Source: Nyssa sinensis (taxonomy: Eukaryota > Streptophyta > Magnoliopsida > Cornales > Nyssaceae). From it: a stretch of DNA of 64,000 nucleotides. A program made the translations under genes and the position numbers. The number at the start of each line of letters is the position of its first letter. Position 1 is the stretch's first letter. Of the stretch, positions 31,840 to 45,039 are shown piece after piece. The DNA lies in the NCBI GenBank assembly GCA_008638375.1, contig CM018048.1, forward strand, positions 53,850,347 through 53,914,346, read 5' to 3'. The notes beneath the pieces are model-generated. The model saw only the letters and a list, made by a program, of their open reading frames with translations. It did no database searches and had not been told where the DNA came from.

Positions 31840-32094
31840 ATACTGACTTTAAATTTTATATTGATTAAGACATCTAATTCTATACAAATTAATAATAATA
31901 TTCGATAAAGTCTCCTAATCCCACTAGCAATTAATTACCTAACTTTTATTTAAGATAAGATTTATTTAAAATATATCAAATACTACTAGAACTCAAAAAT
32001 AAGAATCTTACTAAAAATTTACTAACTTGATTTAATTGCCAACACATTATTTAAATATGTCAATTATATGTTGCATTAGACATGAACTAATAAC

Positions 32095-32362
32095 TTTTTT
32101 TTTTTTAATTTTGACTATTTTTTAAAAGACTTTTTTTCATTTTATATAAAAAATGAATTTAAGATAAATCACTTAAATTTTTTGGTCAAAGAATATGTTA
32201 ATTAATAATTATTTTTAAAAAAAAGTTAAAAAAGTTTGTCAAAATTTTAAAAATGCAAAAAAATTAAAAAAAAATTAAAAGGACACTTCAATGTCATTTA
32301 AAAAATCTCAAGAAATTTTTTGTAACTATCAAACATTTCAAGGAAGATAAGTTTAATTTACC
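32095..32362. mobile_element. Terminal-inverted-repeat element, AT-rich family (partial copy)
   Basis: Shares the interior and right end with 4895-5516, including AAAATGCAAAAAAATTAAAA, TTGTAACTATCAAA and the end AAGTTTAATTTACC. The left end is missing or diverged. Confidence 0.45.
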
Positions 32363-32499
32363 TTTTGTCTACATATTATTTAACAAAAAGTTAAAATAAA
32401 TGTGTATATGTTAGACATTAAGTTATATTAAAATGGTACACAATGTGAGATGAGTACTGTTTGAAAATTACGCTTTGAGCAACAATTGACACATACACC

Positions 32500-32536
<37 letters not shown>

Positions 32537-33189
32537 TTGTGAAAGAAATTTTGTAAATGAGATAAATGTTCATTGAGCATGGATAGATGGTCCCTGTATA
32601 ATAAAAAACATCAGGCGTACTTGTAGATGAAACTCCATAAGTCAAAAAAACTTTTATCGTTATTGTAATTTTTGTGTCTTTTTTCATGATCCAATTAATA
32701 CACGTATTGATAATATATTTATTTCATCATCGGTGTTATTTAATTATATTTTTCAACCCCATTAAGATGGCAATGGGGCAGGTGTAGGCGGCAAACCTTG
32801 TTTCCACCTTTTTTCCTATTTTGTCCTAAAAAAAAAAAATTCCTTCAAATTTAAAGTCTTAATTTGTTTTTAAAATTTTATTTATTTACTTATTTATTAA
32901 ATTAATTACAATTAGCATAGTTCAAACAAAACGTTGTATGTGTTAAATTAAAAAATGCATATGTTAATTGAAAATTAAAATAACATTAATTTCTTTTTCA
33001 AACATATAGCTCTATTAAATTTACATAAATTTTTAATGAATAACTAAAAAATATCATTATAAAAATTTATTATGCAGCACAATCCAAATCCGTCCCAAAA
33101 CTTAACATAATTGTTTTCAAATCTGTCTCATTAAAATAAAAGTATAACATATTTTCAACAGAAAGATTAGGCATATTTGGATGGAGAAT

Positions 33190-34270
33190 GATGTTTTTTT
33201 TAAAGGTTTCCATTTTCTTTTTCTCTAAATTCTAGTTCCCGCTACAGAGTAGTCGGCCAGGTCACAATCTCAACATGTTCAACATCCAAAAATGAAAACG
33301 TGCTTCACATACGTGAAGAAATAACAAATGTGAAAGGAAAATAAATTAAAGTTGGATTGACTTCAGGAATCAATAATTAGTTTTAGCAGCCATAAACCAT
33401 TATTGCTATACAGCGACTCATTCATTATGAGCCACATCAGCTATAACAAATTGAAAAAAAAAAATGATTTTTACATCAAATCTAATTAAATTTATAAAAA
33501 AAATTCATACATTATAAAGACATACAAAAATTTACCAAATCATACCAATTAGCACAAAAATATGTGTTCTTCGAATAAAATAGAATAGATAAATTTATAT
33601 AATATATTATTGAAAGAAATTTACATTACTTTCCCCTATTATTTTCAATAATTATAAATAGTAATATTTTTTATTTTTGAAATTGTTTATATGTACTAAC
33701 TTCCTTTGCCGTTAACCTTTAAAATTAATGATTTTGTTTTATATTAGTATTTTAGATTTTTTAAATTTTAACTTTGAGCGAATTTGGCCTTATATTTAAG
33801 ATAAATATTTAGTACAATAGTAGTATTAAACTATTATCAATAAAATTACAGACTAGAAATAAAAAGCTATAAAAAAAATCTTAAACATAACAATATTAAA
33901 AAAACAATTGAAAACTACCATTATACGGAATTTACTTTTCCTTTGTTTGGGGCATGTTGGATGTTTCAACCATGTAATGCCGAAAGTGAACAAATTATAT
34001 TGTTTGGATTTATAATAAAAATAAATAAATCAAAATAGCTTGGTTTCGGGGTTTGAAAGAGTAATATTAAATGTCCCTACTTCTATCTCAGCTATCTCAC
34101 AAAGATTGAGACCCATTACAAGGGTGGTGCTAGAAAAAATATTTAGGGGGGGCTAAAAAAATTTTTTTGGGAGAATTTTTTTTTTTTCAAATTGAAATTT
34201 TTTTACATACAAACTTTTTTTTCCCCACATTGATGAAGATAACAAGGGAAGAAATAATGAGTCTATATTT
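33190..34270. repeat. Noncoding repeat block A
   Basis: Positions 33210-34015 match 35085-35900 and, in part, 58500-59050 (shared GGCCAGGTCACAAT, CATGTTCAACATCC and ACGTGCTTCACATACGTGAA). The end, 34020-34270, departs from those copies and matches 40725-40955 instead. No protein signature is seen. Confidence 0.75.
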
Positions 34271-35004
34271 CCTTTTCTTTCTTAGCTATCAAACTATAGC
34301 TAAATGAGAAAATTACAGCAAGAAAATGTGAAAATCCATCAAATAAATAACAATAGACATTTTCTTAACAATAAACAAAGCTTAAAGGAGAGACTTTTAG
34401 AAAAAAAAATCAAAATCTATCAAATAAATGGTAAAAAAACAATTCTTAAGCATACAAACAAAGATTAAAGGAGAAAATTTTGAAAAAGCATCAATATCCA
34501 TCAAATTCAATTGTTAAACTGAATTAAGATAGTTAAAGGCTAGAACTCAGTCAAAGAAATGAGAGAAAAGGAACTAAAATGAAAATTTTGGGTGTGCTAA
34601 AATTTTGGATTGAAAAGATGATAGAAATAATAGATGAAAATTGAATTGAGCCAAAACTTTTGGATGAGCTAAATTGAAATTGTCCAAAATATTACATGTA
34701 CAATTTTTTTTTATCATATTTTAGGACCCCTTCATGCCTTTGCCACTGACCCACTGGTAGGCCCATGCATGTTAAATTTCACTCCTTATGAAAAAGGCGG
34801 GATGAAAGTAAAATAAAAGTAATTGTACATGCAAACATTATTGAGGTTTGAAAACATAACATGGCTGGATTAGTCCAATTAATTATTCATGTCTCCTTCT
34901 AATGAAAAGTTATAAGTTCAAGTTTCACCTTCTACTAAGAAATATGAGATACTTATAAGTTTATTGTAATACAAAAATTGTAACATCCATCACATGTATA
35001 AAAA
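34271..35004. other. Non-genic stretch between repeat blocks
   Basis: AT-rich, with a weak SINE-like piece near 34865-34950. Nothing else recognised. Confidence 0.35.
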
Positions 35005-37005
35005 ATATAAAAACATGGCCGTACCCTACTCTTGGTGGATTTATTTATCGTGGGGGTTAGCATTGAAGGTTTACTTTTTCTTTTTTTCTAAATTCTAGTT
35101 CCCACTATACAGTAGTCGCGCGGCCAGGTCACAATGTCAACATGTTCAACATCCAAAAATGAAAACGTGCTTCACATACGTGAAGAAATAACAAATGTGA
35201 AAGGAAAATAAATTAAAGTTGAATTGAATTCATGAATCAATTACTTGTTTGTGGTCCTATCTTCCTCAATAATTAGGTTAGCTGCCATAAACCATTATTG
35301 CCTATACAGCGACTCATTCATTATGAGCCACATCAGCTATAACAAATTGAAAAAAAAAATTATTTTTACATCAAATCTAATTTAATTTATAAAAAAATTC
35401 ATACATTATAAAGACATACAAAAATTTACCAAATCATGCCAATTAGAACAAAAATATTGTGTTCTTCGAATAAAATAGAATAGATAAATTGATATAATTT
35501 ATTATTGAAAGAAATTTACATTACTTTCTCCTATTATTTTTAATAATTATAAATATTAATACTTTTTGTTTTTGAAATTGTTTATATGTACTAACTTCCT
35601 TTGCCGTTAACCTTTAAAATTAATGATTTTGTTTTATATTAGCATTTTAGATTTTTTTAATTTTAACTTTGAGCGAATTTGGCCTAATATTTAAGATAAA
35701 TATTTAGTATGACAGTAGTATTAAACTATTATTAATAAAATTACAGACTAGAAATAAAAAGCTTATAAAAAATCTTAAACATAACAATATTAAAAAAACA
35801 AGTGAAAACTACCAGTTATACGGAATTTATTATCCTCTGTTTAGGGCATGTTGGATGTTTCAACCGTGTGATGCGGAAAGTGAACAAATTATATTGTTTA
35901 GGATATGTTACTTTTATTTTATAAAATATAGGACGATATTTGATTCTAAATCAACTATGAAAAGCTTCTTTTTATTTGGGTAAATGTTGCAATTTTAATA
36001 TATCACTTATGCTATTACTTGTTTCATACGAAGAGAAATGCTAACATAATGGAAACTCGCAATCTGATTGGCCGTGCATTACACATGCTAATCAAGTCAC
36101 ACGTGAGAGTCACTCGTGACTAACGCTAACATTCATCTTCACATGAGTATTTAGTTTTAACTAAAAAGTTAAAAATTAAATTAAGTAAAATATACATAAA
36201 CACAATAAATTTATTTAAAACACATCCGGACAAGAGAATGTTCTTCTTATTCAATTTAGAGCCAAGTATTATTCTAAAATATATTTAACATGTTGTGAGT
36301 GAAACATCTTATATGTCGTTAACACTAAATATTAAAGTAAAAGGAAGGAAGATTTTTTATGCGGAGGGCGAAGAACCATTTTTATAAGACGTTCTGAATG
36401 GGAAATGAAGATTGTAGAGTTTGAACACCATGAAACATCATTACAATACAATTTTGACTGTGAATGTCTGTGAAGCCCACCACTTAAATTGATCATTTTG
36501 TCGTTGGATGCAGAGGAAGATCCTAAATGTTCAACATTTTATTTTATTTTATTTTGAGTGTGAATGGGAAATGAAGATTGTAGAGTTTGAACACCATGAT
36601 ACATCATTACAATACAATTTTGAGTGTGAATGTCTGTGAAGCCCGCCACTTAAATTGATCATTTTGTCGTTGGATGCAGAGGAAGATCCCAAATGTTCAA
36701 CATTTTATTTTATTTTATTTTTGAATAATTCAGAGCATTTCTAATTTAATTGGGTCTGAATTACCTCGTATTTAGCGAGTCGAGAACTAATTTCTGAGAC
36801 CCAAAAACCTGAATGTTTAACATTAATATAAGAAAGATGCTACAATACATAAAATGTGAGAAATAGAATTATCTATAATCGGTCAGAATATAAAGTCAAT
36901 AAAGCAATCGCTTCATACCTTACTTAGAGAATGTCTAACATTTTATATATTTATAGTATAATCAAATTAAAAGTTTAAAATTAATAAAAGTTCAACTCTA
37001 CAAAA
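35005..37005. repeat. Noncoding repeat block X
   Basis: From ACATGGCCGTACCCTACTC onward, the block matches 58437-59990, which lacks about 0.36 kb of its middle. It contains a private 166-bp tandem duplication (36395-36726). No gene is seen. Confidence 0.8.
36395..36726. repeat. 166-bp tandem duplication
   Basis: Units 36395-36560 and 36561-36726 differ by few bases. The matching copy near 59550-59700 has a single unit, so the change occurred in this block only or was lost in the other. Confidence 0.85.
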
Positions 37006-38865
37006 ATGTCCTAAAATTATTTAACATATATTTATCCAAACTTCAATTATTTATCACTTTTTTTGGTTAAAAACTTCATGATATATTCACAAAATATCTT
37101 GATAATAAATAATAATTAAAAAAAAATTCTTCATACGTTAATTTTAAATTTTTATTTAAATAATATAAAAAATAATTAATTATTAGTTTAAGGTATTATA
37201 AAAATAGTTAGTGGATGAATAGTGAATGAATAGGTGATGAATAGTGAACCTTCAAATATGAAGATCAAAATTGAAAATACTATTCATTCCTTCGTATCTG
37301 ATGTCAATATGAAAATGGGTTGGAAAGTCCTTTTTCCTTCCCCACCTTCAAATTTGAAGATTTGAAGGTGGGTTGGAGATGGTCTTAGAGGCACACTCAA
37401 TTATTCTACTGTTAAAAAACTGAATTATGGTGGCAAGTTATAAGTCTTTTTTTTCACATTGAGTGTTCAAAGCCTTTGACTTAGATTAATTCGACTCAGA
37501 TTAATTCTACTCAAGGCTACACTGAAACTATCCCAATACACCAGCAAGTCAGGGGAGCGCAAAATTAGAATGGGCGACCTCCGAGTTTACAATACGCTTC
37601 TCATTCACTCCCGTTACATCCCTAGGGGTGGCGAGTTATAAGTCTGCTATCTTAAAAATGCGTTATATAGGCAAATAGTAAAATTTTTTTTTTTTGAAAC
37701 TGTAAAATTTCATTATTTGTCTCAAAAAGTGTTCTAATTTAACGATTCTTAACAATTGATTGACAAAAAGTATAATAAAAAAAATTTCTTAGTAAAATAA
37801 GTAAGATATTCCAATTTTTTTTGTTTAGTAGTAATTTAATTTTTACATTTTATAAAACAATGAAATTTAACTATTTCATAGCGATACTATGAAATTTAAT
37901 TGGAATGAAATTTCATTGTTTTGTAAAAAAAAAATTAAAAATTTTAATATGCAATTTGGGTTTTGTTTTATAAATCTTGGTTTTTAGAGTGTAAATATAT
38001 AAATTTTATTAAAAATAGATATATAATTTTTAAATTATAGAATTTTAAAATTTGAAAACATTTTCTCGGAACACTTCTTGAATTTACTGAAGAAAGTTAC
38101 ATATGGAAGTTTTATATAGTAAGAAGTATTTTAGTCACATAAATATTAAGAGACTTTTTGGATTTAAAAAAAATGAACTTGTATCTTATCCTAACTAACA
38201 ACATATTTGTGAATTTTTAATCGAAAAACTCTATTTTGTAATAAATAAATTAGGTGAAGATGAAAAACCAACACCCTGTATGTTTGGATAAGGCAAAGAA
38301 TAGGTATGGTGATATTCAGATCATACAGAAGAAGAAAAGAACAAAATTAATTACAAACGTTATTAAATGGATTTTGTTGCTTTTGTCGTCAATCCTTTCC
38401 TTCCCTCTTCTCTCGAAGAGAAATTATTCAGTCTAACTGTCATTACATATCATTGTCTAATTTAAAATAACAGCTTCTCACAAATATTTGTACTTTTTTT
38501 AAATTATAAAAAAATATTTTACTTAAATATAGGATGAATAGTAAAATTTGGAAGAGACAATCACTCCACCACGTCCGAAAATGACTGATGTGACGCTCCC
38601 ATGCAATAATTTCTCCTCCCAGGGGGACCGCCTGCTCTGTATATATTCCTACCAAATATATGAAAATGGAAAATTTAAAGCACGTCGGGACATATTTGCA
38701 ATACAAAGACCAGAACATGTGTTCTTGTCAAAATGGTCCATCCCTTTAAGATAAATATTTGTCCTTCGTTGAAAAACCTGTAATTGATGTCCTGAAAAGG
38801 AAATAACACTTTAAATATATAACTTAGATAAGGATCTCTTTGGTTTATTTATTTATTTTTCTTTT
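37006..38865. repeat. Noncoding repeat block Y
   Basis: Matches 56610-58432. It contains the perfect inverted repeat CCCACCTTCAAAT / ATTTGAAGGTGGG (about 37338-37370) and a longer imperfect foldback at about 37850-37930 (ACAATGAAATTT...AAATTTCATTGT). Short open frames (38254-38436, 38548-38754) show no domain. Confidence 0.75.
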
Positions 38866-39381
38866 GATTAAATTATAATGACATTTTTTAAATTTTTGAA
38901 AATTATAAAAATATTTTTTGAGATTTTTTAAAATTATTCTTTTCTTTCTTATTTTTACTGACAAATTACACATAATTTTCATTTTATCTAATTTTCTTTT
39001 AAAATGACAAAAATACTCTTTTCTTTTCTTTTTTTACATTTTTTCAGTTTTGACTAAATTTTCTAACTTTTTAAAAGTTATTTCTATATAAAAATAAATT
39101 TAAAATAAATAAATTATTTTTTATTTTTGATCAAAAATGTTTTAATCGATATTTATTTGAAAATAGAAAAAAACTTTTAACAAATTGGTCAAAACTAAAA
39201 AAAAATGCAAAAATAAAATAAAATAAAAAGGGGCATTTTTGTTATTTAAGAAAAAAAAGAGTTCGAGAGGAGGTATTTATAGTTTGTTTATAAAAGTAAC
39301 GGAAGATAATATAATTTCAAAAACTTCAGGTAAAGTCTTTGTAATTATCAAAAAAATTAAGGGAGATCGATATAATTTAAC
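38866..39381. mobile_element. Terminal-inverted-repeat element, AT-rich family (copy 3)
   Basis: The left end TTAAATTATAATGAC and the right end ATCGATATAATTTAACC are imperfect inverted repeats of about 50 bp. The interior matches 63060-63585. Confidence 0.5.
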
Positions 39382-39692
39382 CATATTTTTTAATTTCATG
39401 CAACGTAGATATATTATGCATCTGTTATTAAATAATTAAGTAATATATAGGACCGTGATCATATTCAAGTAATGCAAGGACTCATTTTCCATGTAATTGA
39501 TATGAGTTCGATTCATTCTCTCTCATCATGTATCTAAAAATAATGATTAAAAAATAAATTATGTGACATACATACAAGATATTTTTTTAAAAAAATACAA
39601 ATAAAAAAAAAAAAAAAAACAGAAATGGTGTTCCTTAAATTCACACTTTCAAGACTTCCCTTAAATTCAGAGATATTTGAACTTTTAGCATC

Positions 39693-39968
39693 TTCTTGTG
39701 ACATTTTCGGTATTTTATTTTTACTTTTGGATGTTTCGTGGGATAACCAAAAAGTTCTTACATTATCCCAACCAGGGAATTCCTATATTGTGTTTGGGTA
39801 TAATATCTTGTGTGCAATTTTTACATTTTCTTCTTGTGACATTTTTCAGTATTTTATTTTTACCTTTGGATGTTTCTTGGGATAACCAAAAGGTTCTTAC
39901 ACTATCCCAACCATGGAATTCCTAGATTGTGTTTGGGCATAATATCTTGTGTGCAATTTTTACATTTT
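39693..39968. repeat. 138-bp tandem duplication
   Basis: Units 39693-39830 and 39831-39968 start TTCTTGTGACATTTT and are about 93% identical by eye. The overlapping open frames here arise from the repeat. Confidence 0.85.
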
Positions 39969-40719
39969 CTTCAATTTTGTACTGTAAAAATATATTATCC
40001 ATTAAATCCATTTAAATTTGGAATTTCTGTATACATGTAAATTATTAGATTTTATTTATTTTATTAAATTAATTACAATTAACAAATTTTAAACAAACTA
40101 TTATATATATCAAAATAAGAAATATGTATATCTATAATTTTCCTAAATTTTTAATGTGAAATTTTTTCCTATAACTAAAGTAACAAGTCAATGATTCATA
40201 TGTATTCCGTTGATCATTTAAAAATTTGCCAACTTTACAAAATTCCAATTTGGATTAGTCATTCAAATTTGAACAGTAAAAAAGTTGGCCATAAAGTCAT
40301 AAATTTGATCAAATGAAATAAAAGAGAATTGATTTTGTGTTTTATATTTTTTGATAATTTGGTGAAAATTTGGCCAAATTTTTAAAATTCTCAAATTCAG
40401 CGTAAAGTCAAAAAAATAAGAATTCAAATTTTAAATCGATATCAATACTCTTTTTTTTTTTTAAGCCAACGGAAAGGGTATTAGACATTTACTATTTTAA
40501 TAGTCCACAAAAATCTCTTACTTCTGTATCGTGAAAAATTTAACAACTTGACTATCAACTATTATAGAAATAAAATCTAATTGAAAACTGAGATGAAATA
40601 TAAACTACACATTACTCCTAGTAGATAGAGTGCAAGTAAAACTCATAACCTCTACGATAAGAAAGGTCATAAGTTTCCAATTAGGATAATTCTAATTCAA
40701 TACTCACATTATGATAAAA

Positions 40720-41060
40720 ATAAATAAATAAAAAAAGCTTGGTTTCAGGGTTTGAAAGAGTAATATTAAATGTCCCACTTCTATCTCAACTATCTCACAA
40801 AGATTGGGACCCATTACAAGGGTGGTGCCTAGAAAAAATATTTAGGTGGGGCTAAAAAAATTTTGGGAGAAATTTTTTTTTCAAATTGAAAATTTTTTAC
40901 ATGCAAACTTTTTCTTCCCCACATTGATGAAGATAACAAGGGAAGAAATAATGAGTCCATATCTTACTTAGAGAATGTCTAAAATTTTATGTATTTATAG
41001 TATAATCAAATTAGAAGTTTAAAATTAATAAAAGTTCAACTCTACAAAAACGTCTTAAAA
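40720..41060. repeat. Mosaic of blocks A and X
   Basis: 40725-40955 matches 34020-34270. Directly afterward, 40960-41055 matches 36915-37005. The pieces are about 2.7 kb apart elsewhere, so this is a rearranged or deleted copy. Confidence 0.65.
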
Positions 41061-42040
41061 ATGCCCGTTTAGATGTTTCCATATCCAAATATCCATTTAC
41101 AAAAAGTGACAATGATGAACTTTTTTCAAATTCTTATTTCAAGAGTACTTATTTTTTTATTTATATAACACATTCAGCATTTTTAACAGCTCTCTAAATA
41201 CTACAATATCATTTAAGTTGTTTGAAATATATTTATCTTAATATTCATTACTTAACTCAGGCCACATTTTTTTTACCCGTTAAGAACACTCTCATGAACT
41301 TTTTTTTTGAGAAAGTATCTATTTTTTTTTTTTGGAGGAAAGATCATTCACATGAACTTAAACATGTGAATAGATGTGACCTGACATCAAAATACTCACA
41401 GTAGTCTCACGCTAATGTAAATATACATGCACAAACACCTATGTAAGAAAGTCGTAACCAGAAGTGATAGCAGCAGGTGAGAAGTGATAACTAATGTAAC
41501 CTTATCGATTCTTTTTTTCAACGCTCTGTTTCTCAAAAGCGGTCCACCCACCCATGTGCTGCTGCTTAAGCACATTGATGGATAAAAAAACCAATATCGT
41601 TTGAACGCTTGGACTCTCATGAGTTCTATTGTACTTTAGTGGTTGAAAAAAAAAAACTACAAAAAAAATAATAATAATAAATATCACCATTGCTACATAT
41701 AGTGAAGACAGATATTAAGATCATGAAGTCAAATATAGCATTAATAAAATCATAATGTCATGGTTTCTGTCTTATCTCTATGCAACCACTCCAAACCAGA
41801 AAAAGAAAATGCCTTTTACATTAGAACCGTCTTTGGTAGGTTCTTCTCCACAACAACTTTGTTGCTTTTGTCATCAATTTTTTGGGGACCGGCGACCAAA
41901 AATTTAAAACACGTGAATGTACAGGGGAAACGGAGATCAAAGGTGCGTGTGAGTTTGCCCTAATGGTCCACCCAATAGGAAAAAAAAATACTCATTTTGT
42001 AATTCAATAAAAAATTATTCAATAATTTCGATGACTATAT
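41061..42040. other. Non-genic stretch
   Basis: Contains relatives of a recurrent phrase ending TGGTCCACCC (about 41540 and 41960), also seen near 8980, 14630, 38730, 58265 and 62890. No gene was recognised. Confidence 0.35.
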
Positions 42041-42046
42041 GATATA

Positions 42047-42306
42047 TTCCCTCCATCCCGAATTTATAGTCTCTTTTAAGAAAATTAACTTTTCATTTTG
42101 GACAATCATTTAATACTTTTACACTTGATTAAGAGAATAAATTTATAAAACTAACATTCATTCAAATTAAGTAGTACATTCACATTAAATTTGTGAGAGT
42201 AATTTAAAAATTTCACAATTATTTATACATTAATTTTTTAAACAGAATTCTTATTATGGGACATCTCAAAATGGAATAAGAGAATTTTAATTCGGGACAG
42301 AAAGAG
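42047..42306. mobile_element. Stowaway-type MITE
   Basis: A 260-bp element with ends TTCCCTCCATCCCGAATTT and, in reverse, CTCTTTCTGTCCCGAATTA, close to the Stowaway (Tc1/mariner) terminal consensus. TA dinucleotides flank it at 42045-42046 and 42307-42308. Confidence 0.8.
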
Positions 42307-42974
42307 TATCATATATGCATTTATAATATACTGTTACAAGTGTAACTTAACATCTTAGCCTTAATTATATACAATATTGATATAAGGTGATACTGAAATT
42401 TTTTTATCCTAATATTGATTTTGTGGAGGACTTGTTAAAAACCGTTTATAAATTTCGGGGTCTTTACTAGAATAAAAGTTATAATGTTTATAATTGAAAC
42501 AAGGGTTAAAAGTTATAAATGGTAAGAGTTTTATTTATGCTTTTTTAAATTTGTTTCCTCTTATTTAGTTTATAACACATTGATGTAGGATAGCATTACA
42601 AAACTTTGGCTCTACTATTGATTTTGTGATGGGCTTCTCAAAGAAAATTTATAGATTTGAAGTACTTTTAACAAGTGAAAGAAATGATGTAATGTTTATA
42701 AATGGTACTAATTTTTTTTTTTGTTAAAAAAAAAATGAGAGAGGACTTTTCACCCCGTGTTGCTCAATCTCTCTGAAATCATGATATAAGATTGATTTTT
42801 CAATTATAAAGAGAATTCGAGAAACTTCATAAATTTTATCCACAATATTCTTTTCTTCTAATTCTGTGGGTAACATGATATATGTGTTAATTTGTTGTGT
42901 TTAGAAAAAATGTGAAGAATTAGTTTTCATATTAAATTTTGTGAACTCAAAAATTATGTTTTTTCATATATATA

Positions 42975-43075
42975 TATTTTTTTTGAAGCAGCAAAGAAGA
43001 ACCTTATTGATGAATAAAAGCACAAGGAGTACAAGATAAATATAAATAAAGGAAGGAAGAAAGACAAGATCGGCT
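42975..43075 (-). mobile_element. LINE 3' tail
   Basis: On the minus strand: TGTACTCCTTGTGCTTTTATT, CATCAATAAGGTTC, then an A run. It resembles the other LINE tails in the window. Boundaries are approximate. Confidence 0.5.
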
Positions 43076-43810
43076 CTATATATTATATTTACAAATATAA
43101 AATTTAATTATTCTCAATAAGGGAGAGGTAAGTGTTGAATAAAACTCTAATAATACAATTTTTACATAATTGTTTTTATCTAACTAGATAGCAATAAAAT
43201 ATTATAGCACAATATGAATAAAACTCTATTAATAGCATTAAGTTTCTTATTGTGTAGTCTTTATGAGGCATTTATTGTAAAGTTAGATTTTTATTAAACT
43301 TTCACTTTTAATGTCCCGCCTCGAGCCTCACAGACCCGTGAGTAACCTTGTAAATTAATATCAAATCTAATAAATAATTCTTATATATTTCAAACCACCT
43401 TGTGATATGTATATTCTCACTTAAGTTTTTTCATAACATAAATATTCATTCACATTTCCATACATATAACCTAACAAGGTTTCTATACATAAATTTTAAA
43501 AGTGTATTCATCCTATGATGACTAAGTTAAAATAATACTAGTCTCATTGAGGTTTTCGAGCCTTCACATAAAAATATAAAGACCATAAAGCCTTTTACAT
43601 TCCTAAAATAATAAAAGACCAAAATAAAAATTGTGAATTTAATTACATCTCAAAAATAAACATAAGAGTCCCAAAAGAGATGTGGCCTCCTACTCAATGC
43701 CATCAATGCGCCAGCTCCTTGCCGTTACCTGCATCTGGTAGGAGTCAAAACAACAACCCTAATAAAGATTCTAAAATACGAAAAGTTAAGGCAGTGCAAA
43801 GTGTAGGTAT

Positions 43811-44875
43811 TTAACAAAACTAGATCTACAAAAAATTTCAAGAAATTTGAAAAGGAAATGAAAAGCCTCAAATTTACTTTTTGTTCTTGAAATTCTAATT
43901 TTTCAATTGGTAGAAATTCTTCTTATACTTGAATCCTTATGGTGTGATGTGTTTACAAGGCTTGAAGATTCATGAATGCCCAAGAAACTTCCTAACCATA
44001 ACTTTTTCCTTATCTATAGAGAGTTTGGAAGAGAAGGGAGAGTGAATTTTATGCTCAAATTGCTTTTCAGCTCGCAACTTAAATATTCTGTCGCACGTTC
44101 GTTCGAACAAACCAACATTTCGTTTGAACGAATATCAAACAAAATTTACAAGAGATTGTTTTCATTTTATTACTCATGAATCATTACTCCATTTATGTTG
44201 TTTAAATTCTTTCCACATCATTATTACATTCGTGAAGTTTATTATCATGCAGAAGTAATATTATTATTTATTTATTTATTTTTCAGTTTTAGGAAACATT
44301 ACATCTAATCTCGAGCTTCAATCCTTGGCCCCGAAACCTAAGAAATGATTTACACCGTTTACTTTATTTAACAAAATTAAATCTACAAAGAATTTTAAAA
44401 AATTTGAAAAGGAAATGACAAGCCTCAAATTTACTTTTCGTTCTTGAAATTCTAATTTTTCAATTGGTAGAAATTCTTCTTATACTTGAATCCTTATGGT
44501 GTGATGTGTTTACAAAGCTTGAAGATTCATGAATGCCCAAGAAACTTCCTAACCATAACTTTTTCCTTATCTAGAGAGAGTTTAGAAGAGAAGAGAAAGT
44601 GAATTTTATGCTCAAATTGCTTTTCAGCTCCCAACTTAAAATATTCTATCGCATGTTCGTTTGAACAAACGAACATTTCGTTTGAACGAATATCAAACAA
44701 AATTTACAATAGATTGTTTTCCATTTATCACTCATGAATCATTACTCCATATTATGTTGTTTAAATTCTTTTCACATTATTATTACATTCGTGAAGTTTA
44801 TTATCATGCAAAAGTAATATTATTATTTATTTATTTATTTTTCAATTTTAAGAAGCATTACATCTAATTTCATTA
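43811..44875. repeat. 557-bp tandem duplication with palindromic core
   Basis: Copy 1 (43811-44367) and copy 2 (44368-44875) align at a constant offset of 557. Near 44656 lies the palindrome GTTCGTTTGAACAAACGAAC; copy 1 holds a mutated version. The origin may be an LTR fragment. Open frames at 43976-44179 and 44661-44867 are not convincing genes. Confidence 0.85.
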
Positions 44876-45039
44876 TACTATAAATATATAAATTTTGGAG
44901 CCTTTTTGTTATATTGTTCATTAACCTTAAATTTCTAATTTAATTATATTATAGATACATAAATTTGAAATTCTAAGTGTGATTTAAAAGTGATTGCTCA
45001 ATTGGTTTTATGGACAAGCCATCCGTAAAAAAAGGAAGA

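Noticed and set aside
34020..34270. Possible coding fragment in the poly(G)/poly(A) segment shared with 40.7 kb
   Set aside because: No frame is conserved between the two copies; it is best treated as a noncoding repeat.
39625..39925. Two overlapping hydrophobic frames
   Set aside because: They follow the 138-bp tandem duplication and have no other support.
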